Origin: CAIKZJ01 sp964626015
GTDB taxonomy: Bacteria; Bacteroidota; Ignavibacteria; Tepidaquicellales; Tepidaquicellaceae
Direction: 5' to 3'
Length of the DNA stretch: 64,000 nt
Assembly (NCBI GenBank): GCA_964626015.1
Contig: CAZVCC010000001.1
Location: forward strand, 77,369 to 141,368
Part shown: one piece after another, positions 45,534-54,431 of the stretch
Layout of the letters: every line of letters begins with the position of its first letter
Position numbering within the stretch: position 1 is the first letter of the stretch
The notes under the pieces: generated by a model
Seen by the model: only the letters and a program-made list of their open reading frames with translations
Database searches by the model: none
Told to the model about the DNA's origin: nothing
Translations under genes and position numbers: made by a program

Positions 45534-48011
45534 ATGCCAAACGAAAAGATAATACCTGTAAATATTGAGGATGAATTAAAATCATCGTATATAGATTATT
45601 CAATGTCTGTAATAGTATCGAGAGCATTGCCCGATGTGCGTGACGGATTGAAACCAGTTCACAGACGAGTACTTTTTGGGATGAGTGAATTGGGTAATTA
45701 CTCGAATAAACCATACAAGAAGTCTGCAAGAATAGTTGGTGAGGTTTTAGGTAAATTTCATCCGCACGGAGACAGAGCAATATACGATACAATGGTAAGG
45801 ATGGTGCAGGATTTTTCATTACGTTATACATTAGTTGACGGACAGGGTAACTTTGGTTCTATAGACGGAGACTCAGCAGCAGCAATGCGATACACAGAAG
45901 CGCGTATGTCAAAAATAGCTGAAACATTACTGACCGACATTGACAAGAATACAGTTGATTTTGTTCCAAACTTTGATGAAACATTGAAAGAACCGTCTGT
46001 ACTGCCATGCAATTTCCCAAATCTGCTCGTAAACGGTTCGAATGGTATTGCTGTGGGGATGGCTACTAATGTTGCTCCGCATAATTTAACTGAAGTGTGC
46101 GATGGATTAATATACCTGATCAAAAATCCCGATGCATCGATTAAAAAGATAATGAAATACATTACAGCACCTGATTTTCCAACTGGTGGAATTATTTATG
46201 GTTACCAGCCCGTCATTGATGCTTATGAAACTGGCAGGGGGAAAGTGATTCTGCAAGCAAAGGTATCAATAGAGCCGGACAGGAACAAGCAAAATATTAT
46301 TGTAACCGAATTACCTTATCAAGTAAATAAAGCTACTTTAATAGAGAATATTGCTCAACTTGTGAGAGACAAGAAAATTGATGATATTGCATCAATCAAT
46401 GATGAGAGTGATAAGGATGGAATGCGGATTGTTATCGGACTTAAGCGTGATGCTAATCCGAATGTAATAGTTAATAACCTATATAAGCATACCCAAATGA
46501 GGCTTACATTTGGAATAATCAGTCTTGCACTTGTTGACGGAGTTCCAAGGGTGCTCAATCTGAAAGAAATGATGGAGTATTTCATTAAGCACAGACTTGA
46601 TGTAATTGTAAGACGGTCAAAGTTTGAGCTTGAAGCAGCAGAGAAAAGAGCACATATTTTAGAAGGTTATATTATTGCTTTAGATAATATTGATGAGGTT
46701 ATTAAGGTAATAAAGAAGTCGAAGGACACTCCTACGGCAAAAGAATCTTTAATGAAAAAGTTCAAACTTTCCGAAGCTCAAGCTATTGCAATACTTGAGA
46801 TGCGACTTCAGAGACTGACCGGACTTGAACGTAAGAAGATAGAAGAAGAATATAAAGAACTATTGAAAACCATTGAAAGACTAAAGAGGATACTCGCTAG
46901 TGAAGATTTAAGAAGAGAAATAATTTCGAACGATTTAAAAGAATTAAAAGAAAAGTTTGGCGACGAAAGAAGAACTTCTATTATCTATGATGTTAAGAAG
47001 ATGAGCGATGATGAAATGATTAAAGAGCTCGTGAAAGAAGAAGATGTTGTGATTACGATTTCAAATAAGGGTTTCATAAAGAGAATACCTGTTACTTCTT
47101 ATAAAGCACAGGGCAGGGGAGGAAAGGGAATTACGGCTGCATCTACAGGTAGTACGGATGAAGATTTCATCGAACATATGTTTATTGGCTCAACACATCA
47201 GTATATAATGTTCTTTACGGACAAGGGTAAATGTTATTGGCTGAAGGTGTATGATATACCCGAGGGTTCAAGGTCATCCAGAGGGAAATCTATATTAAAT
47301 CTTATTGAAAAAGAGAAAGATGAAAACATATCAGCATTTCTAATGGTTAAAGATTTTGCGGAAGAATTATTTGTAACGATGATAACAAAATTAGGTGTTA
47401 TTAAGAAGACTAAGCTTGATGCTTATTCAAATATCAGAAGAAATGGTATAAATGCTATAAATATAAATGATAAAGACTCATTAGTTGAAGTTAAATTAAC
47501 GAATGGAAGTCAGGAAATTGTCATCGGAACTCATTTTGGTCAAGCTATAAGATTCAATGAATCTCTTGTAAGGGATATGGGCAGAACTGCTACAGGTGTA
47601 AGGGCTATTAAACTCGCGAAAGGTGATTATGTCGTTGGAATGATTGCTGTTGTCAGAGCAAGTGCTACAATTCTTGTTGTTACAGAAAAGGGTTATGGCA
47701 AGAGAAGTGATTTAGCCGATTATAGGATTACAGCCCGAGGCGGAAAAGGTGTGAAGACTGTAAAAACTTCCGATAAAGTGGGTAAGATGATATCAATAAA
47801 AGAAGTAACAGATACGGATGATTTAATGATAATAACATCGAGAGGAATTCTTATCAGGCAAAAGATAAAAGATATTAGAGTTATGGGACGTGCGGCTTCA
47901 GGAGTCAGATTAATAAGGATCGGAGAGAATGACAGTATTTCTGCAATTGCAAGAATAGTCGAAGAAGATAAGGAGAATGGAAATGGTGGCAATCAAGAAA
48001 AAATGTTTTAA
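45534..48011 (+). CDS. gyrA: DNA gyrase subunit A
   Basis: The 825-residue breakage-reunion subunit introduces negative supercoils with GyrB. The catalytic tyrosine is Y120 in AAAMRYTEAR. The C-terminal wrapping domain has the GyrA box QGRGGKG at 526-532, which supports gyrase rather than topoisomerase IV ParC. The quinolone-contact loop reads HPHGDRAIYD: Arg81 stands at the place of the usual Ser83 (E. coli numbering), while the following Asp is kept. The tail after 810 is acidic. gyrB is not in the window. ltaE follows after nine bases. Confidence 0.97.
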   Translation: MPNEKIIPVNIEDELKSSYIDYSMSVIVSRALPDVRDGLKPVHRRVLFGMSELGNYSNKPYKKSARIVGEVLGKFHPHGDRAIYDTMVRMVQDFSLRYTLVDGQGNFGSIDGDSAAAMRYTEARMSKIAETLLTDIDKNTVDFVPNFDETLKEPSVLPCNFPNLLVNGSNGIAVGMATNVAPHNLTEVCDGLIYLIKNPDASIKKIMKYITAPDFPTGGIIYGYQPVIDAYETGRGKVILQAKVSIEPDRNKQNIIVTELPYQVNKATLIENIAQLVRDKKIDDIASINDESDKDGMRIVIGLKRDANPNVIVNNLYKHTQMRLTFGIISLALVDGVPRVLNLKEMMEYFIKHRLDVIVRRSKFELEAAEKRAHILEGYIIALDNIDEVIKVIKKSKDTPTAKESLMKKFKLSEAQAIAILEMRLQRLTGLERKKIEEEYKELLKTIERLKRILASEDLRREIISNDLKELKEKFGDERRTSIIYDVKKMSDDEMIKELVKEEDVVITISNKGFIKRIPVTSYKAQGRGGKGITAASTGSTDEDFIEHMFIGSTHQYIMFFTDKGKCYWLKVYDIPEGSRSSRGKSILNLIEKEKDENISAFLMVKDFAEELFVTMITKLGVIKKTKLDAYSNIRRNGINAININDKDSLVEVKLTNGSQEIVIGTHFGQAIRFNESLVRDMGRTATGVRAIKLAKGDYVVGMIAVVRASATILVVTEKGYGKRSDLADYRITARGGKGVKTVKTSDKVGKMISIKEVTDTDDLMIITSRGILIRQKIKDIRVMGRAASGVRLIRIGENDSISAIARIVEEDKENGNGGNQEKMF

Positions 48012-48019
48012 CAGGACAA

Positions 48020-49042
48020 ATGTATAAAATTGATTTAAGAAGTGATACAGTAACAAAGCCTTCGAAAGAAATGCGGGAAGCTATTTCCAACGCGGAGGTT
48101 GGAGATGATGTTTTCGGTGAAGACCCCACAGTAAAAAAACTTCAAGATAAGTGCGCAGAAATATCAGGAAAAGATAAAGCGTTGTATGTTACGACAGGTT
48201 GTTTAGGAAATCAACTTGCTATAAAAGGGCATACAAAGCAGGGGGATGAAGTTATTTGTGAATCTGAGTCACATATATTTCATTATGAGACTTCCGCACC
48301 TTCGATCATCTCAAATGTACAGCTTCATACAGTTAAAGGAATTAACGGTGTTATGAACCCGGAGGATATCAAAGCTTCAGTAAGAACAAGCGAGTATTAT
48401 TTCCCAAAGACAGCATTGATATGCCTTGAAAACACACATAACCGTGCGGGTGGAACGATACAACCTTTGGAGAATTTAAAGGAAATATATGGTTTCGCAA
48501 AAGATAACGGAATCAAGTTACATATTGACGGAGCGAGAATATTCAACGCAGCCGCAGCAACCGGAATTACTTTAAAGGAATATGCAAATTATTGTGATTC
48601 AATCTCATTCTGCTTCTCAAAAGGATTGGGGGCACCTGTCGGTTCTGTATTATGTGGTGAAAAAGATTTTATTGATACTACACATAAATGGAGAAAAATT
48701 CTTGGAGGCGGAATGCGTCAGTCGGGTATTATTGCAGCAGCAGCTTTATATGCGCTCGAGAATAATGTTACCAGACTCAAAGACGACCATGAAAAAGCAA
48801 AATATTTCGCAGAAGAAATATCAAAGATTGACGGTTTTAATGTTAATCTTGATAACGTCCAGACGAATATTGTAGTATTTTCTTATAGCAAAAAAAGCAA
48901 GAAAGACCTTATAAATCTTCTCGAAAGCAACGGTGTAAGAATATCTTCAGGAAGTTATGAAAATTTAAGAGCAGTTTTCCATCTGGATGTAACATTTGAA
49001 GAAGTAAAAAAATCAATAGAGATTATTAAGAACATATTGTAA
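48020..49042 (+). CDS. ltaE: Low-specificity L-threonine aldolase
   Basis: A PLP enzyme that splits L-threonine or allo-threonine into glycine and acetaldehyde. The 340-residue protein has the opening IDLRSDTVTKPS, the substrate loop GDDVFGEDPT, and the PLP lysine in SFCFSKGLGAPVGS. The length is standard. It overlaps the deacetylase gene by one base (TAATG) and follows gyrA by nine bases, so it is likely part of the gyrA transcript. Confidence 0.95.
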   Translation: MYKIDLRSDTVTKPSKEMREAISNAEVGDDVFGEDPTVKKLQDKCAEISGKDKALYVTTGCLGNQLAIKGHTKQGDEVICESESHIFHYETSAPSIISNVQLHTVKGINGVMNPEDIKASVRTSEYYFPKTALICLENTHNRAGGTIQPLENLKEIYGFAKDNGIKLHIDGARIFNAAAATGITLKEYANYCDSISFCFSKGLGAPVGSVLCGEKDFIDTTHKWRKILGGGMRQSGIIAAAALYALENNVTRLKDDHEKAKYFAEEISKIDGFNVNLDNVQTNIVVFSYSKKSKKDLINLLESNGVRISSGSYENLRAVFHLDVTFEEVKKSIEIIKNIL

Positions 49043-49983
49043 TGTTATTTAAGAAGATATTCTTATTAATATTTCTGATTACTGCGTTTAGATTTGTTTA
49101 TCCTCAATCACACAAATATTTATGTGTAACATGTGATGATTTGCCTTACAATACAAAATACTTTAAAGAAAACAACACAGGCAAATACATAACGGATAAA
49201 CTCCTGAAAATGTTCAGAGATAATAATATTACAGCTCTTGGTTCTGTTAATTCAGGAAAACTATTTTCAAATTACATATTAGATTCTTTCCAAGTAAAAA
49301 TTCTTAACGATTGGCTTAATGAAGGAATGGTACTTGCTAACCACACTTACGCGCATAAAAATTACAATAATTTAAATTTCTCAGAATTCAAGAAAGATAT
49401 ACTTGATGGAGAAATATTCCTAAAGGAACTCCTTGCTTCAAAAGGTAAAACAGTAAAATATTTCAGGCATCCGTTTTTATTCAGGGGTGATACGAAGACA
49501 AAAGCAGATTCACTTCAGGCATTTCTGGACTCATTGGGCTACATAGCAGCACCTGTATCAATAGACAATTCAGACTATATTTTTTCATGGGCTTATGAAA
49601 AAGCTAAGTATGAAAGAAATGATTCTTTAGCCGAAAGAATAGGTAATGATTATGTAGGGTATATGGAAGATGTATTAAAATATTATGAAAATCAGTCTAT
49701 AGCATTTCTTGGATATAATATAAGGCATATTGTTCTTATGCATGCGAATTTGATTAACGCTGATTATTTTGACAAGGTTATTGAAATGTATAAAAGGAAC
49801 GGATATAAGTTTATTACAATAGATGAAGCAATTCAAGATGATTGTTACAAAATGAAAGATGAGTACTACAAAAAGGCGGGTATATCATGGCTTCATAGAT
49901 GGGCTTACACAGCAGGAAAGCGGGGAGATTTCTTTAAAGGTGAACCTGTTGTGCCTGATTATATTGAATCATATTTAAAATAA
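49042..49983 (+). CDS. Exported polysaccharide deacetylase (NodB-like)
   Basis: A 313-residue protein with a signal peptide (about 1-21), then a NodB-type domain. The general-base Asp pair is in CVTCDDLPYN, metal binding is at ANHTYAHK, and the FRHPFLF motif provides the catalytic Arg/Pro. It probably removes acetyl groups from a surface or wall glycan. It starts at the last base of ltaE. The stop is six bases from the convergent rarA. Confidence 0.9.
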   Translation: MLFKKIFLLIFLITAFRFVYPQSHKYLCVTCDDLPYNTKYFKENNTGKYITDKLLKMFRDNNITALGSVNSGKLFSNYILDSFQVKILNDWLNEGMVLANHTYAHKNYNNLNFSEFKKDILDGEIFLKELLASKGKTVKYFRHPFLFRGDTKTKADSLQAFLDSLGYIAAPVSIDNSDYIFSWAYEKAKYERNDSLAERIGNDYVGYMEDVLKYYENQSIAFLGYNIRHIVLMHANLINADYFDKVIEMYKRNGYKFITIDEAIQDDCYKMKDEYYKKAGISWLHRWAYTAGKRGDFFKGEPVVPDYIESYLK

Positions 49984-49988
49984 TATTC

Positions 49989-51293
49989 TTACTTCTTTCT
50001 CTTTCTTTCCTGTAAAAACTTTTTAAACTTCTCTTCTCTTCCATTATCTGACGGTTCATAATAGATTTTGTCTTTAATTTCCTGTGGAAGGAAATCCATT
50101 TTAATCCAATGCCCTTCATAATCATGCGCATATTTATAATCTTTTCCATATCCGAGTTCTTTCATTAATTTTGTTGGTGAATTACGCAGATGCAAAGGAA
50201 CGCCGTAAGCAGGGAGTTCATTTACATCCTGTTCAGCTTTGCTTATTGCCATGTAAGAGGAATTGCTTTTGGGTGAGCAAGCAAGATATGTTGCACACTG
50301 AGAAAGTATAATACGGGCTTCCGGCATTCCAATACTGTCAACTGCGTTAAATGTTGAAACAGCTAAAGTAATGGCGTAAGGGTCGGCATTGCCAATATCT
50401 TCCGACGCAAGGATTATCATTCTTCTTGCTATAAACTTCGGGTCTTCGCCGCCCTGAAGCATACGAGCAAGCCAGTAAACAGCTGCATCAGGGTCGCTTC
50501 CACGCATACTCTTTATGAATGCAGAGATAATATTGTAATGTTCTTCCGCATTCTTATCGTATTTAATGTAGTTTGTTTGAAAAGCATCTTTCAGAATATC
50601 ATTTGTGATATTATAAACACCATTCTCAGCTTGAGTAAGACGAAATGCAAATTCGAGACCATTAAGTAATCTGCGGGCATCACCGTTAGACATTGATATT
50701 AAGAAGTTTATATCAATGATTTTAATATTAAAGTCTTTGAAGACAGGGTCGAATTTTAATGCTCTTTCAATAATCTTTTCGAAATCAGATTTTCCGAGTT
50801 CTTCAAGAGTAAACACACGGCATCTAGATAGCAGGGGAGAGATAACTTCAAAAGAAGGATTTTCGGTTGTGGCACCAATCAGAGTAAGCAAGCCTTGTTC
50901 GACGCTGTGCAAAAGTGAATCCTGCTGTGATTTATTGAATCTATGGATTTCGTCAATAAATAAAATTGTTTTCTTATTGTAATATTTCTGATTCTTTTCA
51001 GCTTTGCTGATAGCTTCTCTTACGTCTTTGACTCCGGATGAAACAGCTGTCAGCTGAATAAATTCCGATTCGATAAGTTTTGATATTATTAAGGCAAGAG
51101 TTGTTTTACCTACGCCCGGGGGTCCCCAGAGAATCATTGAAACTATTGATTTGTTGTCAATCATCTGACGGATAGGTTTTCCTTTGCCAATCAAATGGTC
51201 TTGACCGAAGAACTCTTCGAGATTATTGGGACGAAGTCTTTCAGCTAAAGGTCTATCATTAAGTAAATTTGGATTATTGTCGAACAGGTCCAT
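49989..51293 (-). CDS. rarA: Replication-associated recombination protein A (RarA/MgsA)
   Basis: A 434-residue AAA+ ATPase of the clamp-loader-like RarA family that acts at stalled replication forks. FFGQDHLIGKGKPIRQM opens the domain, Walker A is WGPPGVGKTT, Walker B is ILFIDEIHRFNKSQQD, and GATTENPSFE and SRCRVFTL follow. The C-terminal tetramer domain (about 290-410, ARMILASEDIGNADP-like block) is complete. It starts one base after the aminotransferase gene's region ends. Confidence 0.96.
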   Translation of the reverse strand: MDLFDNNPNLLNDRPLAERLRPNNLEEFFGQDHLIGKGKPIRQMIDNKSIVSMILWGPPGVGKTTLALIISKLIESEFIQLTAVSSGVKDVREAISKAEKNQKYYNKKTILFIDEIHRFNKSQQDSLLHSVEQGLLTLIGATTENPSFEVISPLLSRCRVFTLEELGKSDFEKIIERALKFDPVFKDFNIKIIDINFLISMSNGDARRLLNGLEFAFRLTQAENGVYNITNDILKDAFQTNYIKYDKNAEEHYNIISAFIKSMRGSDPDAAVYWLARMLQGGEDPKFIARRMIILASEDIGNADPYAITLAVSTFNAVDSIGMPEARIILSQCATYLACSPKSNSSYMAISKAEQDVNELPAYGVPLHLRNSPTKLMKELGYGKDYKYAHDYEGHWIKMDFLPQEIKDKIYYEPSDNGREEKFKKFLQERKRKK

Positions 51294-51294
51294 A

Positions 51295-52377
51295 TCAGAA
51301 TTTTTTGAATAAATAAAGAAGGTTGCTTACATCTTCAAACTTGTGCATGGGGAAATTACCAATACGTATATGTTTATTCTTATAGTCAGCGTATCCTTTA
51401 CTTACGACGAAGTCGTTGTATTCGAGTTTTGCAAGTATCTTTTCGGTATCAGTATTAGACTCAAGAACAATAGTTGTTTTTGAGCGCATGTCTAAATCCT
51501 TTACAAATGGTTTTATGTTCAAGTGTTTATCGAAGAAGTTATAAATCAAATTTGCTTTCTTCAAAGTTTCTTCTCTAATAGTATCGAGACCTTTGTCGTA
51601 CAAATCATCGCATACACGTCCGAGTAAATATATTGCAGGGATGTTAGGAGTCATAGTCGTCTGATTCCTATCAGAATTAGCGGCAAGTTTAATAAAACTG
51701 TTATATGAGCCTATGTTTAATCCATTTTCAGCAAGAGATTTTGATTTCTCAAGAAGACTTTTCCTGCAAATCATTACACCAAGTCCGGGAGGAAGCCCGA
51801 AACCTTTCTGAACAGAGAAAAATAATACGTCCACATTAGAATAATCAAATGCATAAAAAGGTAGTGAAGTGACAGCGTCAATTGCTATAATAATATGTGG
51901 GTTAGCTTGTTTCAGTTCATATATTTTATCGGTATTAAATACTGTACCCGTACTAGTTTCGTTATGAGTAATGCATATCATTTCAGTCCCCTCGGGTATT
52001 GTAACACCATCGTAATTAAAACTCTTTCCAAAATCAGATTTAACGCATTCGGGATTCTTGCCGAGTGATTTTGCAATATCATAGTATCTTTGGGCAAACC
52101 AGCCATTGATAAAGTGGTATGATTTTTCGGAAACAAGATTTTGAATGGAACGTTCCATGCATTCTGTAGCGGATGAAAGGAATAAAACGTAGAAGTCGTC
52201 CGGAATACCGAGAAGCATTTTAAGGGAGGTTACAGTACGAGAGTTTATTTCTTCGAATTCTGGTGAACGATGAGAAACTGAAAATAAATTATTTTCGATG
52301 GCATCTTTGTAGTAATCCAAGATTCCGTCGGAAAGTTCAGTAGGTCCGACTGTAAAATATTTTTTTCCCGTAGTCAA
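51295..52377 (-). CDS. Class V aminotransferase (SerC/serine-glyoxylate type)
   Basis: A 360-residue PLP enzyme. The start TVGPTELSDGIL and SVSHRSPEF are typical of phosphoserine- or serine-glyoxylate/alanine-glyoxylate aminotransferases, and the PLP lysine is in FFSVQKGFGLPPG. It may be the serine-pathway SerC step; related enzymes also act in other routes, so I leave the symbol blank. It is the middle gene of a minus-strand set with the alpha/beta hydrolase and rarA, with spacers of 1-10 bases. Confidence 0.82.
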   Translation of the reverse strand: MTTGKKYFTVGPTELSDGILDYYKDAIENNLFSVSHRSPEFEEINSRTVTSLKMLLGIPDDFYVLFLSSATECMERSIQNLVSEKSYHFINGWFAQRYYDIAKSLGKNPECVKSDFGKSFNYDGVTIPEGTEMICITHNETSTGTVFNTDKIYELKQANPHIIIAIDAVTSLPFYAFDYSNVDVLFFSVQKGFGLPPGLGVMICRKSLLEKSKSLAENGLNIGSYNSFIKLAANSDRNQTTMTPNIPAIYLLGRVCDDLYDKGLDTIREETLKKANLIYNFFDKHLNIKPFVKDLDMRSKTTIVLESNTDTEKILAKLEYNDFVVSKGYADYKNKHIRIGNFPMHKFEDVSNLLYLFKKF

Positions 52378-52387
52378 TTATAATGAT

Positions 52388-53329
52388 TCAATTTAATTTA
52401 TTGATGAATGTTTTTACAATATAATTGTATTCATCAATATTTTCAAGATGATGACTATGAGAACAATCTTTCATCACAACAAACTCAGAATTAGGAGTTG
52501 TTTTACTGTATCTTTCGACAATGTATGGAGCTGCTTCGTCATATTCGCCGCATGTAAAAAGGATGGGGATAGTTATATTTTTAAGTTTTTTAGTTCTGTC
52601 ATATTTCATTAGCGAGCCTGTTCCGGTAAATTCACTTGGTCCCCACATAAAGGAATAAATATCTGCATTCATTTTTCCATAAGTTTCCAATAACAATGGA
52701 TGCCAAGGGTTCATACGGCAAAGATGCAGGTTGTAGTAGAAGTTCATTGCATCAATATACTTTTGGTTTGTGAAGTCTTTTTTATCTTCACATTGAATTA
52801 TTGTCTTCCTTATACTATCAGGCAATGAAGGAAGATAAGAGCGAGCACCTTCTATGAATAATTCCGAACTTATAAGGGGACCGGAGAATATTATAGCTTT
52901 AACTTTTTGAGGAGATAGGAGATAATATTCAAGAGCCGGAACAGCACCCCACGATTGTCCAAGGAGAATAACTGAGTCATATTTTAAATGCTCTAAGAGT
53001 AGCTTAAGTTCATCTGTATATCTTTCTACAGTCCAAAGTGAATTATCAGTAGGTTTATCAGAGTTACCGCATCCGAGCTGGTCGTAATAGATTACTGGTC
53101 TGTCAGAAGAGAGGGAGCTTAATGTAAGTAAATAATCGTGACTACCACCGGGACCGCCATGAATGCAGATAAGCGGAACAGCTTGTTTTTCTGCACCTAT
53201 AATTTTGTACCAAATCTTACCACCTTTAACATCGCAAAAACCTGTTACTTCGGAAACTTTTTGTGCATTCATAGAATTAAAAATAAACAACAGGATTAAA
53301 AAAGTAAAAACCGTAATATCCCTTTTCAT
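52388..53329 (-). CDS. Exported alpha/beta hydrolase, proline iminopeptidase-like
   Basis: A 313-residue hydrolase with a signal peptide (about 1-22). The oxyanion motif HGGPGGSHDY is followed by the nucleophile elbow GQSWGA (Ser127), a catalytic Asp in GEYDEAAP and His in CSHSHHLE. HGGPGG and GQSWG mark the prolyl aminopeptidase (S33) family. With the signal peptide it would work in the periplasm. It is the first gene of the set that ends in rarA. Confidence 0.88.
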   Translation of the reverse strand: MKRDITVFTFLILLFIFNSMNAQKVSEVTGFCDVKGGKIWYKIIGAEKQAVPLICIHGGPGGSHDYLLTLSSLSSDRPVIYYDQLGCGNSDKPTDNSLWTVERYTDELKLLLEHLKYDSVILLGQSWGAVPALEYYLLSPQKVKAIIFSGPLISSELFIEGARSYLPSLPDSIRKTIIQCEDKKDFTNQKYIDAMNFYYNLHLCRMNPWHPLLLETYGKMNADIYSFMWGPSEFTGTGSLMKYDRTKKLKNITIPILFTCGEYDEAAPYIVERYSKTTPNSEFVVMKDCSHSHHLENIDEYNYIVKTFINKLN

Positions 53330-53350
53330 AATTAAGAGAGGATAAAGTTG

Positions 53351-53422
<72 letters not shown>

Positions 53423-53520
53423 AAACAATTAAAAATAGAGAAGAAATAATTAAATTTCCATGTAATAATATGTTAATCTTAGTGTATTTTTTGTGAATAT
53501 CGGGATTATTAATTTATTCT

Positions 53521-53967
53521 ATGGAGATAATGATTAGTTTAATATATACCGTTGCCGCTGTAATAGTCTTTGCATTGTTTGATTATTTCGGGTTTAATGT
53601 TAGTCTGAAGAGGGGGTGGGCTGATTTTAGCAACTTCAATAAGTACAGGGTTGTGCAGGGATTATTCCAGTTAATTTTGACTGTGCTGTTGTTTTATTTT
53701 TCAGGATGGAGAGCAGCGATTGCATTTAATATTATCTGGTGGACGTGGGGATGCGATTTCCTTTTCTATCTATACTGTGAAGTGTTTAATTATGGTAATG
53801 ACAGGGGGAATTTCAGGAAAGAAGTTAAAAGTAATAGTGTGAAATGGGCATGGTGGACACCGTACGGACTTTTGTTTACGAAGAAGGGTGATGTGATAAA
53901 GTACAGGAAATTAGTGTGGCAGGCAGTATTGGGTACGCTGGGAGCGGTTGTAGTATTACTGATATGA
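53521..53967 (+). CDS. Small tryptophan-rich membrane protein, unknown function
   Basis: A 148-residue inner-membrane protein with about four helices (about 5-24, 46-63, 66-88, 129-148) and several tryptophans in WRAAIAFNIIWWTWGCDF. I do not recognise a named family. It is the first gene of a plus-strand run that continues with queF, SulP and fumC, but the spacers of 20-70 bases do not show tight coupling. It may be an unrelated gene that shares a promoter. Confidence 0.6.
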   Translation: MEIMISLIYTVAAVIVFALFDYFGFNVSLKRGWADFSNFNKYRVVQGLFQLILTVLLFYFSGWRAAIAFNIIWWTWGCDFLFYLYCEVFNYGNDRGNFRKEVKSNSVKWAWWTPYGLLFTKKGDVIKYRKLVWQAVLGTLGAVVVLLI

Positions 53968-54034
53968 CTTTTATAGTTTATTTTATTTGATACCAGAAAT
54001 AAGTAATTTAAAGAAAATAAATAATGTTACATAA

Positions 54035-54412
54035 ATGAAGAATAAATCGGTTTTAGATAAGAAAAAGATTGCGATACTGGAAACATTTGAGAACTCACAT
54101 CCGGCAAGGAATTACGTGATTGTTCATCAGACTGATGAGTTTACTTCTGTCTGTCCGAAGACGGGTCAGCCGGATTTTGGGACGATAGTTATTTCGTATA
54201 TTGCGGATAAGAAATGCGTGGAGCTTAAATCGCTGAAGTTTTATCTGCAGTCTTTCAGGAATGAGGGAATATTTTACGAGAACGTAACGAACAGGATACT
54301 TGATGATTTGGTCTATGTGCTGAAGCCGCGCTGGATGGAAGTGAAGGGTATTTATTCAAGACGCGGGGGACTGTTTACTACAGTGACAGCTGCTCACGGT
54401 AAAAAGAGATAA
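54035..54412 (+). CDS. queF: NADPH-dependent 7-cyano-7-deazaguanine reductase QueF
   Basis: Reduces preQ0 to preQ1 in queuosine synthesis. The short, unimodular 125-residue form is typical of many bacteria. The catalytic Cys40 is in FTSVCPKTGQPDFG with Asp47 seven residues later, and the substrate motif ELKSLKFYLQSFR is intact. It ends with RGGLFTTV. The preQ0 maker queC is at 61.2 kb in the same window; queD and queE are not seen. Confidence 0.96.
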   Translation: MKNKSVLDKKKIAILETFENSHPARNYVIVHQTDEFTSVCPKTGQPDFGTIVISYIADKKCVELKSLKFYLQSFRNEGIFYENVTNRILDDLVYVLKPRWMEVKGIYSRRGGLFTTVTAAHGKKR

Positions 54413-54431
54413 AACAAAGAGGAATCACTCA

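Noticed and set aside
45534..48011. Topoisomerase IV subunit ParC
   Set aside because: The QGRGGKG GyrA box is present at 526-532, which ParC lacks.
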